Shown here: positions 43,720 to 50,736 of the stretch, piece after piece
Layout of the letters: each line of letters starts with the position of its first letter
Numbering within the stretch: position 1 is the first letter of the stretch
Origin: Opitutaceae bacterium
GTDB taxonomy: Bacteria > Verrucomicrobiota > Verrucomicrobiia > Opitutales > Opitutaceae
DNA length: 64,000 nucleotides
Direction: 5' to 3'
NCBI GenBank assembly: GCA_016795545.1
Contig: JAEUGX010000033.1
Coordinates: 1-64,000 of the forward strand
Notes under the pieces: model-generated
The model's database searches: none
Told to the model about the DNA's origin: nothing
The model's input: the letters and a program-made list of their open reading frames with translations, nothing else
Made by a program: the position numbers and the translations under genes

Positions 43720-45348
43720 ATGAGGATCAAGGTCCGTCTAGCCCTACTTCTGGGGGGCCTATTTGTGGTATTCCTGCTCGTGCTGCAGGCACTGCGCGGG
43801 ATGGAAGGCCGACAGGCGGATGTACTGTCGCGGCAAGTGCAGCGGGCCGACGAACAGATCATCCGGCAATGGATAGATTTGGTCGACGAACCGCTGCGAC
43901 GCCTGGTCCAGGACTATGGGCAATGGGATGAATTGGCGCGGTTCGTCCGCGCGCCGGATCGCGCGTGGGCCGAGGCGAATCTGCGCGACAACCTGCAGGC
44001 CTACGGCGCCCACGCGGTCTGGGTTCTCGACCCGCATCACGAATTGCTCTTTGCCGCGCATCGCCAGAACGGACCCGCGCTGGTCCTGCCGGTCGAGCAC
44101 AAGCCGCAGCCTTCGGCAGAGCCGCCGGCCTTCCCCGAGCGTTTCTTCGCCGAGAGCCGCGACGGCCTGCTCGAGATCTGGGCCCAGCCGATCCGGCCTG
44201 CGGGAGCCACCGCGGCTCTGGGCTGGCTGCTCGTCGCACGGGCCTGGAACGAGCGCCATCTCGCCACCCTGGCACGCCTCACCGAGTCGAGCCTGAGCCT
44301 GGCGCCGCCGGTCCATGGCCTTGGCGCCGGGCCGGAATCCTTCCCGCTGCAACTCGCGCTCCACGACGAAGCGGGCCGGCTGCTGCGGTTTCTCGTCGCC
44401 CGCCCGACGAAGCCGGACCTCGAGCCCGGGCTGGTGGGCGACACCCTGGGCGTCCAGCTCGCCCTGGCCTTCGGCCTGCTGGTGCTGCTGGCGCTCTGGC
44501 TGGCTCTGCGCGGCTGGGTGCTGCAGCCGTTGGCGCAGATCGCCCAAAGCCTCGCGGGCGGGGGCACCGCGCCGATCCGCCCCCTGCTCGGAGGCCGGGA
44601 CGAGCTCGCCCAGGTCGCCCGCCTCGTGGAGTCGTCGTTCTCCCAGCAGGCGGCGCTGCAGCGCGAGATCGCCGAGCGCCGCCAGGCGGAGGCCGACCTG
44701 CGCCACAGCGAGAAGCTGGTCCGCGAATCCCTCGAACTCCGCGCCCGGCTGGCGCGGGACCTCCATGACGGCGTGATCCAGTCGATATATGCGGCAGGGC
44801 TCGGACTCGAAAGCGCCGTGTCGATGCTCGACCGCGACGCCGCCGGCGCCCGCTCCCGCCTCCAGCTCTGCCGGCAGAGCCTGAACGACGTCATCCGCGA
44901 GGTGCGCGGCTTCGTCAACGGGCTCGAGCCCGAACAGATGCCGCGCCAGGCCTTCGCCCAGGAGCTCACCGCGCTCGTCAACACCATGCAGGCGCTTTGG
45001 CCGGTGCGGATCGTCCTGGAGATGGAGCCGGACACGGCGCGTGCGCTGGACGCGGCCCAGGAGGTTCACGCCCTGCAGATCGTGCGCGAATGCATCAGCA
45101 ACGCCCTCCGCCACGGCAACGCCCAGGAGGTGCGGATAACCGTCCGGCGCGACGCCGGGAGCGGCGTGCTCGATGTCCGCGACGATGGCGTCGGCTTCGA
45201 CCCCGGAAGAGTCGCCGGCGACGGCCGCGGCCTGGCCAACCTCTCGGCCCGCGCCCGCGAGATGGGCGGCGAGCTGCACCTCGATTCGCGGCCCGGCCGC
45301 GGCACCACGGTCACCGTGCGCTTCCCCCTCCACCGCCCCCCGCCATGA
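43720..45348 (+). CDS. CHASE4-type sensor histidine kinase 1 (NarX/LuxR-linked class)
   Basis: A 542-residue membrane kinase. A first membrane segment (about 8-25) is followed by a periplasmic CHASE4-like sensor (28-240; DYGQWDELARFVR, RAWAEANLRDNLQAYGAHAV), a second segment (244-263), a HAMP-like linker and coiled coil, then the HisKA_3 domain with His349 in RARLARDLHDGVIQSIYAAGL and an HATPase_c domain (ISNALRHG, DDGVGFDP, GRGLANL). The DHDG-type His box belongs to kinases paired with NarL/FixJ regulators. ATG 43720 matches the start of its paralogue at 47284; a frame opens also at 43693. No regulator gene of its own follows; a PilV-like gene begins in an ATGA overlap. It probably signals to the regulator at 48927. 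Confidence 0.9.
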   Translation: MRIKVRLALLLGGLFVVFLLVLQALRGMEGRQADVLSRQVQRADEQIIRQWIDLVDEPLRRLVQDYGQWDELARFVRAPDRAWAEANLRDNLQAYGAHAVWVLDPHHELLFAAHRQNGPALVLPVEHKPQPSAEPPAFPERFFAESRDGLLEIWAQPIRPAGATAALGWLLVARAWNERHLATLARLTESSLSLAPPVHGLGAGPESFPLQLALHDEAGRLLRFLVARPTKPDLEPGLVGDTLGVQLALAFGLLVLLALWLALRGWVLQPLAQIAQSLAGGGTAPIRPLLGGRDELAQVARLVESSFSQQAALQREIAERRQAEADLRHSEKLVRESLELRARLARDLHDGVIQSIYAAGLGLESAVSMLDRDAAGARSRLQLCRQSLNDVIREVRGFVNGLEPEQMPRQAFAQELTALVNTMQALWPVRIVLEMEPDTARALDAAQEVHALQIVRECISNALRHGNAQEVRITVRRDAGSGVLDVRDDGVGFDPGRVAGDGRGLANLSARAREMGGELHLDSRPGRGTTVTVRFPLHRPPP

Positions 45349-45773
45349 GCGCCTCGCCGCCCCCCCGTTCGCGCCGGCGCGCCTTCACGATCCTCGAGGT
45401 CATGGTGGCGGCCACCGTGCTGCTCTTCGCGGTCGTCACGGCCATCACGGTCAGCCAGCGCGGCCTGCAGGCGCTCGACACCGCCCGCCATCTTTCCGGA
45501 GCCTCGCAGCTGATGCAGTCGGAGATGGAGCGCCTGCGGATGATGAGCTGGGCGCAACTGCAGGCCCTGCAGCAGTCAGGCGACACCCGCGTGGCCCACG
45601 AGCACGCCGGCCGCTACACCTGTTCGCGCGAGATCACCGACGTGCGGCCGGACATGAAGCAGATCACTCTCATCGCCGTGTGGCGCGGCTACGACGCGCG
45701 CGAGCATACGGCGCGCCTCATCACCCGCTACGGCCGCAGCGGGCTGAACGATTATTTCTACACGATCCGCTGA
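45345..45773 (+). CDS. PilV-like type IV prepilin 1
   Basis: A 142-residue minor pilin or pseudopilin. After a 14-residue basic leader the cleavage region reads RRRAFTILEVMVAATVLLFAV, with the Glu at +5. Position -1 is Ala rather than the usual Gly, which prepilin peptidases tolerate less well. A hydrophobic N-terminal helix is followed by a short globular part containing LMQSEMERLRMMSWAQL, shared with the paralogue at 49683 (IMQSEIERLRLKSWAEI). Both end in a Tyr-rich tail. Its ATG overlaps the kinase 1 stop by 4 bp, tying the two genes at translation. A PilX-like gene follows after 1 bp. No PilW-like gene is in this half of the cluster. Confidence 0.85.
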   Translation: MSASPPPRSRRRAFTILEVMVAATVLLFAVVTAITVSQRGLQALDTARHLSGASQLMQSEMERLRMMSWAQLQALQQSGDTRVAHEHAGRYTCSREITDVRPDMKQITLIAVWRGYDAREHTARLITRYGRSGLNDYFYTIR

Positions 45774-45774
45774 C

Positions 45775-47163
45775 ATGCGCCGCCCCCGTCACGCTTCACG
45801 GCCGCCGGCACCCGGATACCGGGAACGCGGCGCCGTGCTGGTCGTCACGCTCCTGATCGTCGCCCTGATCGCCATCGGCCTCGGCGCCTACCTCAACCTC
45901 AACCTGAGCACGGCGCGGCTGGCCCGCCAGAGCTACCACCAGAACGCCTCTTTCCACCTTGCGGAGGCCGGCGCCGAGGAGGCGGTCTGGTCGTTCAACC
46001 GCGCGACCGCCGGCGCGCCCGGCGCGTGGGACGGCTGGACGGCCGCGGAGCCGGCGGCCTGGCGCAAGTTCGCGGGCTTCGACTTCGGCGCCGGGACCGC
46101 CGGATTCGTCAAAGTCTACGTCAGCCCCGTGCGCCCCGCCGCCGGCGCGGCGCCGACCGTGGTGGCGCTCGCCCAGGTCCAGGCTCCCGGGCAGCCGGCG
46201 AGCAGCCGCATGATCCAAGTGACGCTCGGCCGCCGCTCGTTCTTCGCCGGCGGCCTCGTCGCCCGCGAGAGCGTGCGCTTCGCGGGACTCAACGCCTCGG
46301 TCGACAGCTGGAACTCCGATCCCGACCGCGATCCGGCCACCGCGCCGGTGCCCTACAGCGCCGGCGTGCGCCGCGATGGCGGCACCATCGCCACGATGGC
46401 CGTCCAGAACAACGCCATGCTCATCAACCAGGCCGCCGTCTGGGGTTACGTCGCCACCGGCGGCGCCGCACCCGAGGTCGGCGTGCACGGCTCGATCCGC
46501 GGCGCGGACACGCCCCCCGACGTGCAGATCGACCCGGCCCGCGTCTCCACCAGCTTCGCCGCCGACCTGCCCGTGATCCGGGCGCCGCTGGACGGCACGC
46601 CGATCGCGGCGATCGGCGCGACGCTGGGCGTCGAGGGCGAGGCCACGCGCTGGCGCTGCCCGCGGCTGGCGCTGCGTGGCAATGACACGCTCACGATCCT
46701 GGGCGACGTCACCCTCATCCTGACCGCCACGACCGGCAGCGCGCTCGAGGTCTCCGGCGGCGCCGCCATCCTCGTGCCGGCGGGCTCGAGCCTGCAGCTC
46801 TATGTCGAGGCCGACGTCGCCATCGCGGGCAAGGGCCTCGGCAACGCCAACGCCCGACCCGTCACCTGTCGCCTCTGGGGCACCAGCACGAGCGCCGCGG
46901 GCCAGCGGCTGCAGGTTGCCGGCAACGGGGCGCTCAAGGCCGTGATCTACGCGCCGAACGCGGAGGTGATGATCAACGGCAACGGCGACGTGATGGGCGC
47001 CGTCGTCGGGCGCACCATCACGCTCAACGGCAACGCCGCGTTCCACTACGACGAGTCGCTGGCCGAGGAAGGCGATCACACCCCCTACAAGGTGACCCGC
47101 TGGCGCGAGCTCACCGACGCCGCCGACCGCGCCCGGTGGCTGCCCGTCTTCGCGGGCTGGTAG
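45775..47163 (+). CDS. PilX-like pilus-assembly protein 1 with beta-rich C-terminus
   Basis: A 462-residue protein. An N-terminal hydrophobic segment (RERGAVLVVTLLIVALIAIG, 16-35) with a Glu-rich helix behind it (FHLAEAGAEEAVWSF) is the PilX_N pattern. The remaining 370 residues are beta-rich and repetitive (GNGALKAVIYAPNAEVMING, then NGDVMGAVVGRTITLNGNA), like the DUF7305/right-handed-helix domains found on large minor pilins. The paralogue at 50737 shares VDSWNSDPDRD, TAPVPYSAGVR and FHYDESL. Such proteins may sit at the pilus tip and contact surfaces or act in secretion, which is inference. There is no PilW/PilV cofactor in this set except the PilV-like gene before it. Confidence 0.8.
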   Translation: MRRPRHASRPPAPGYRERGAVLVVTLLIVALIAIGLGAYLNLNLSTARLARQSYHQNASFHLAEAGAEEAVWSFNRATAGAPGAWDGWTAAEPAAWRKFAGFDFGAGTAGFVKVYVSPVRPAAGAAPTVVALAQVQAPGQPASSRMIQVTLGRRSFFAGGLVARESVRFAGLNASVDSWNSDPDRDPATAPVPYSAGVRRDGGTIATMAVQNNAMLINQAAVWGYVATGGAAPEVGVHGSIRGADTPPDVQIDPARVSTSFAADLPVIRAPLDGTPIAAIGATLGVEGEATRWRCPRLALRGNDTLTILGDVTLILTATTGSALEVSGGAAILVPAGSSLQLYVEADVAIAGKGLGNANARPVTCRLWGTSTSAAGQRLQVAGNGALKAVIYAPNAEVMINGNGDVMGAVVGRTITLNGNAAFHYDESLAEEGDHTPYKVTRWRELTDAADRARWLPVFAGW

Positions 47164-47204
47164 GGCTTTCCGGGACCGAACCGCCCACCGCAGCAGGGAT
47201 GCAT

Positions 47205-47214
47205 GGCCCTATCC
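47205..47214. promoter_or_regulatory. Candidate response-regulator half site 2
   Basis: GGCCCTATCC, identical to the left half and spacer start of the site at 49607. The distal arm TAGGGCC is missing here. The dyad centre would fall at about -70 from the start codon of kinase 2, against -67 for the 49607 site. Confidence 0.45.
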
Positions 47215-47248
47215 GCAAACTTCCCTCACGCCGCGCGGATGATTGACG

Positions 47249-47277
47249 TTTTCAAGGCCCACGCCCGCACCTAGCCT
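47249..47277 (+). promoter_or_regulatory. Promoter of kinase 2, likely leaderless
   Basis: TTTTCA (47249-47254), a 17-bp spacer and TAGCCT (47272-47277). The -10 ends 6 bp before the ATG at 47284, so the message should start at or near the start codon. The weak -35 would suit activation by a bound regulator. Confidence 0.5.
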
Positions 47278-47283
47278 CCGCCC

Positions 47284-48957
47284 ATGAAGATCCGCGCGCG
47301 CTTCGCGCTCCTGCTCGGCAGCCTGCTCGCCACGTTCGCCGTGGGCACCTGGCTGCTGCATTTCACGCAGGAGCGCGAAAGCCGCCAGATGTACCACAGC
47401 ATCCTGCAGGAGCGGATGGAGATGCTGGACCAGCTGCTCACGCTCAACGGGCAGTCGCTGCGCACCTTCGCCATGGATTACTCGCTCTGGGGCGAGATGG
47501 CGCATTTCCTCGACACCGGCGACCGCCAGTGGGCCCAGATCAACATCGATCCCAGCCTGCCGAACTTCAACGCCCACGCGGCCTGGATCCTGCGCTCGGA
47601 CGGGTCCACCCACTACGCGGCCAACCGCCTGCCGGACACGGGACTCGAGCGCTTTCCTTTCCCGGAACCGGAGTTCCTGGCCGCGCTCCGGGCCGCGCCG
47701 AGCCTGCATTTCTTCCACAACTCTCCCGCCGGCCTCCTCGAAATCCGCGCGGCTCCCATCCAGCCCTCCGAGGACGTCAGGCGCGTGACTCCGGCACTGG
47801 GCTGGTTTGTCGTCGCCCGCCTGTGGGATGAAGCCCACCTCCGCCGCTTCGCGGAACCGCTGCACAGCCGGATCGGCCTCGAGGTGCACGATGAGCACGC
47901 GGTGGCTTTTCCCGAGGTGCATTTTCATCGGGACCTGCACGATTGGCGCGGCCAGGTCATCCGGCAGCTGCACGTGAACTACCAGCCGGAGCCGCTGGTC
48001 GAGCTGCTCGAGGGCAATTATCGCGAAGCCTACCTCTTCTATGGCTTCGGCGTCGCCGTGCTCGTTTTTGTCGTCATCGCCGTTTCCGGGTGGATCCTCA
48101 CCCCGCTGCGGCGGCTGGGCCAGAGCCTGGAGACCGAGCGGCTGGAACCGCTGCATGACCTGGCCCGCCAGCCCAATGAATTCGGCCACCTCGCCCGGCT
48201 GGTCGAGCATTCGTTCAGCCAGCGCGACGCGCTGCGCCATGAGATCAGCGAACGCGCCCGGACCGAATCCTCCCTGCGCGAGGCCGAGGCCAGCCTGCAG
48301 CACCTGCTCGAACTGCGCAGCCGCCTCGCCCGCGACCTGCACGACGGCGTGATCCAGTCCATCTACGCGGCCGGCCTCGGCCTCGAGGGCGTCCGCGGCC
48401 TGATGCAGACCGATCCCGCCCGCGCCAACGAGCACCTGGTCGCCTGCCAGCAGGTGCTCAACCGCACCATCGCGGAGGTGCGCAACTTCATCACCGGCCT
48501 CGAGCCCGAACACCCCAGCACCAACTCCTTCCTCCAGTCGCTCACCACGCTCGCGTCGACGATGGAGGCGTTCCAGCAGGTCCGTATCCGCGTCGAGGTC
48601 GATCCGGCCGTCGCTGGCCGCCTCAGCCCGGAACAGGAGCTGCATGCCCTGCAGATCGCCCGCGAGGCCATCAGCAACGCCCTGCGTCATGCGAATGCGG
48701 GCACGATCCAGGTGACGCTCCAGCCCGGGCCGGATGACAGCGCCGCGCTGCAGGTCACGGACGACGGCATCGGTTTCGATCCCGAGCGGCGCAAGCCCAC
48801 CGGACGCGGCCTGACCAACATCGGCACCCGGGTCCGGGAAATGAACGGAACCCTGCACATCGAATCCGGCCTTGAAAAGGGCACCCGCCTGACAATCCAT
48901 TTTCAGCTCCGCACCTCCTCTCCACCATGCCCAACCCCAAAACCATCACTATCCTGA
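47284..48957 (+). CDS. CHASE4-type sensor histidine kinase 2
   Basis: A 557-residue paralogue of the kinase at 43720 with the same order: a membrane segment (7-25), a periplasmic CHASE4-like domain (30-245; FAMDYSLWGEMAHFLDTGD, NFNAHAAWILRSDGSTHYA), a second segment (about 250-272), a HAMP-like linker, HisKA_3 with His353 in RSRLARDLHDGVIQSIYAAGL, and an ATPase domain (ISNALRHANA, DDGIGFDPE, GRGLTNI). Its stop lies 31 bp inside the next gene, the response regulator, so the two are coupled. The signal sensed is not known. The DHDG phospho-site is identical in both kinases, so both may phosphorylate the same regulator. Confidence 0.92.
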   Translation: MKIRARFALLLGSLLATFAVGTWLLHFTQERESRQMYHSILQERMEMLDQLLTLNGQSLRTFAMDYSLWGEMAHFLDTGDRQWAQINIDPSLPNFNAHAAWILRSDGSTHYAANRLPDTGLERFPFPEPEFLAALRAAPSLHFFHNSPAGLLEIRAAPIQPSEDVRRVTPALGWFVVARLWDEAHLRRFAEPLHSRIGLEVHDEHAVAFPEVHFHRDLHDWRGQVIRQLHVNYQPEPLVELLEGNYREAYLFYGFGVAVLVFVVIAVSGWILTPLRRLGQSLETERLEPLHDLARQPNEFGHLARLVEHSFSQRDALRHEISERARTESSLREAEASLQHLLELRSRLARDLHDGVIQSIYAAGLGLEGVRGLMQTDPARANEHLVACQQVLNRTIAEVRNFITGLEPEHPSTNSFLQSLTTLASTMEAFQQVRIRVEVDPAVAGRLSPEQELHALQIAREAISNALRHANAGTIQVTLQPGPDDSAALQVTDDGIGFDPERRKPTGRGLTNIGTRVREMNGTLHIESGLEKGTRLTIHFQLRTSSPPCPTPKPSLS

Positions 48958-49601
48958 TCGTCGACGACAGTGAACTCGTCCGCACCGGCCTGAAGACCCT
49001 TCTCGAAGCCCACGCCCGCACGGCTGACTGCCTGCTCCGGGTGGTCGGCGAGGCGAACACCGCCGGCAGCGCGGTGACCGAGGCCGCCCGGCTCAAACCG
49101 GACGTCGTCCTGCTCGACATCCGGCTGCCCGACGGCTCCGGCCTCGAGGCCTGCCGCAAGATCCTCGCCAGCGACAGCGACATCAAGGTCCTGATCCTGA
49201 CCTCCGTCATCGACGACAGCCTGGTCTACGATGCCATGAGCAGCGGCGCCCACGGCTACCTGCTCAAGGAAATCAACGCGCAGGGGCTCTGCCGCGCCCT
49301 GGTCGACGTCGACGCCGGAAAGTTCATTCTCGACCCGTCCCTCACCACGCGCGTCCTCAACCTGGTCCGCAGCGGCAGCACCCCCCCGAACGAGCAGGAC
49401 AAGCTCGCGATCCTGTCCGCGCAGGAACGCCGCGTGCTGGCGCTCGTGGCCGAGGGCAAGACCAACAAGGAAGTGGCCGAACAAATGGGGCTCAGCGACA
49501 AGACCGTAAAAAATTACCTGAGCAATATCTTCGAGAAGCTGAAGATCACCCGCCGCTCCCAGGCTGCGGTTCTCTACACCGAGAGCCGGCAGCGCGCATG
49601 A
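48927..49601 (+). CDS. NarL/FixJ-type response regulator
   Basis: A 224-residue DNA-binding regulator. The receiver domain (8-125) has the acid pocket Asp13-Asp14, the phospho-acceptor Asp64 in VVLLDIRLPDGSG, and the signalling Thr and Lys in LILTSVID and GYLLKE. The LuxR-type helix-turn-helix is at about 158-213 (LSAQERRVLALVAEGKTNKE, then VAEQMGLSDKTVKNYLS). It overlaps the end of kinase 2 and is the only response regulator in the 8.5-kb cluster. It probably acts on the GGCCCTA-N5-TAGRGCC sites before kinase 1 and the second PilV-like gene, and on the half site before kinase 2. Targets beyond the window cannot be seen. Confidence 0.92.
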   Translation: MPNPKTITILIVDDSELVRTGLKTLLEAHARTADCLLRVVGEANTAGSAVTEAARLKPDVVLLDIRLPDGSGLEACRKILASDSDIKVLILTSVIDDSLVYDAMSSGAHGYLLKEINAQGLCRALVDVDAGKFILDPSLTTRVLNLVRSGSTPPNEQDKLAILSAQERRVLALVAEGKTNKEVAEQMGLSDKTVKNYLSNIFEKLKITRRSQAAVLYTESRQRA

Positions 49602-49606
49602 CTTTC

Positions 49607-49625
49607 GGCCCTATCCCCTAGGGCC
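49607..49625. promoter_or_regulatory. Candidate response-regulator operator 3
   Basis: A perfect inverted repeat GGCCCTA (49607-49613), 5 bp (TCCCC), TAGGGCC (49619-49625), starting 5 bp after the response regulator's stop and centred 67 bp before the start of the second PilV-like gene. Confidence 0.55.
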
Positions 49626-49647
49626 GTTATCCTAGTCCCATCGCCTG

Positions 49648-49676
49648 TTTCCGGAGCGCCCGCCGGCGGCTAGAGT
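49648..49676 (+). promoter_or_regulatory. Promoter of the second pilin set, likely leaderless
   Basis: TTTCCG (49648-49653), a 17-bp spacer and TAGAGT (49671-49676). The -10 ends 6 bp before the ATG at 49683, the same geometry as before kinase 2. Confidence 0.5.
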
Positions 49677-49682
49677 GGGTGC

Positions 49683-50168
49683 ATGCAACTCCACCCCCCG
49701 CCCCGCAGCGAGGCCCTGCCGCCCCGGCGCCGCCGGCCGGACTCCGGATTCACCATCCTGGAAGTGGCGATGGCCTCCTTCGTCATGGCGTTCGGCATCG
49801 CCAGCTCGATCCTCGCCATGCAGTCCGGGTTCCGCTCCATCGACGTGGCCCGCGGCACCACGCTCGCCTCGCAGATCATGCAGAGCGAAATCGAGCGGCT
49901 CCGCCTCAAGAGCTGGGCGGAGATCGTCGCCCTCCCGGAAAAGGCGGCCGTGGACGTGACCACCATGTTCAGCGCCAATCCCGCCATCGCCTCGCAGTTC
50001 AGCGTGGTCCGCACGTCGGTCGAGGACGGCAGCCGGCCGGGCGAGGTCCGCTTCATCACCCTTTATGTGACCTGGCGCTCCGCCGACGGCCTCAGCCACA
50101 CCCGCTCTTTCCGGACCATGTACGCCAAAAACGGACTCTATGACTACTACTACACCCTCGCGCACTGA
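49683..50168 (+). CDS. PilV-like type IV prepilin 2
   Basis: A 161-residue minor prepilin. The leader ends with RRPDSGFTILEVAMASFVMAF: Gly at -1, Phe at +1 and Glu at +5, the full prepilin-peptidase site. The hydrophobic helix (about 23-45) and the adjacent GFRSIDVARGTTLASQI match the PilV/GspI type. The mature body is short and ends in a Tyr cluster (YDYYYTLAH). It shares the QSEIERLRLKSWAEI stretch with the paralogue at 45345. The next gene (PilW-like) begins 29 bp before its stop. A candidate regulator site and a leaderless promoter precede it. Confidence 0.88.
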   Translation: MQLHPPPRSEALPPRRRRPDSGFTILEVAMASFVMAFGIASSILAMQSGFRSIDVARGTTLASQIMQSEIERLRLKSWAEIVALPEKAAVDVTTMFSANPAIASQFSVVRTSVEDGSRPGEVRFITLYVTWRSADGLSHTRSFRTMYAKNGLYDYYYTLAH

Positions 50169-50715
50169 CCGCGCCGCGCGGCGGCGCGGCTTCACCCTTG
50201 TCGAGGTCATGATCGGCGCGGCCCTGTCGTCGTTCATCCTCGCCGGAGTGCTGTCGTCGTTCCTCTTCCTCGGCCGCAGCGGCGCGAACGTCCAGAATTA
50301 CAACGACATGGAGTCCCAGGCCCGCAAGGCGCTGGAGATCTTCGCCGAAGATGTCCGCCAGGCGAGTTCGATCACCTGGAACAGCAGCACTTCGATCACG
50401 CTCACGGTGAACGCCGCCTCCGTGCTCTACGCCTACGACGGCACGGCGCGCACGTTCGTGCGCCGCGACGCGGCCAGCACCCGGGTGCTGATCTCCGGGG
50501 TCACGCCGGGCAGCTTCTCGTTCAAGGGCTACACGATCACCGGCACCGAGATCGCAGCCCTCTCGAGCGCCGCCGAGCTCGCCTACGCCAGCAACTCCAC
50601 CAAGCAGCTCCAGATCTCCCTCGCCGCCTCCCGAACCAACACGACCGTCGTCGCGGCCACCAACACCGTGCTTTCCGCCCGCTTCATCCTGCGGAACAAG
50701 ATCGTGACCGCCTGA
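50140..50715 (+). CDS. PilW-like type IV prepilin
   Basis: A 191-residue minor prepilin. The peptidase site is RRRGFTLVEVMIGAALSSFI with Gly at -1 and Glu at +5, in a longer leader (17 residues) that is basic. The body (ASSITWNSSTSITLTVN onward) is beta-rich and rich in Ser, Thr and Ala, as in PilW/GspJ proteins. It overlaps the PilV-like gene by 29 bp and precedes the PilX-like gene by 21 bp. The first half of the cluster has no counterpart of this gene. Confidence 0.85.
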   Translation: MTTTTPSRTDRAARRRGFTLVEVMIGAALSSFILAGVLSSFLFLGRSGANVQNYNDMESQARKALEIFAEDVRQASSITWNSSTSITLTVNAASVLYAYDGTARTFVRRDAASTRVLISGVTPGSFSFKGYTITGTEIAALSSAAELAYASNSTKQLQISLAASRTNTTVVAATNTVLSARFILRNKIVTA

Positions 50716-50736
50716 CCGTCCCGGCCGCCTCCCGCC

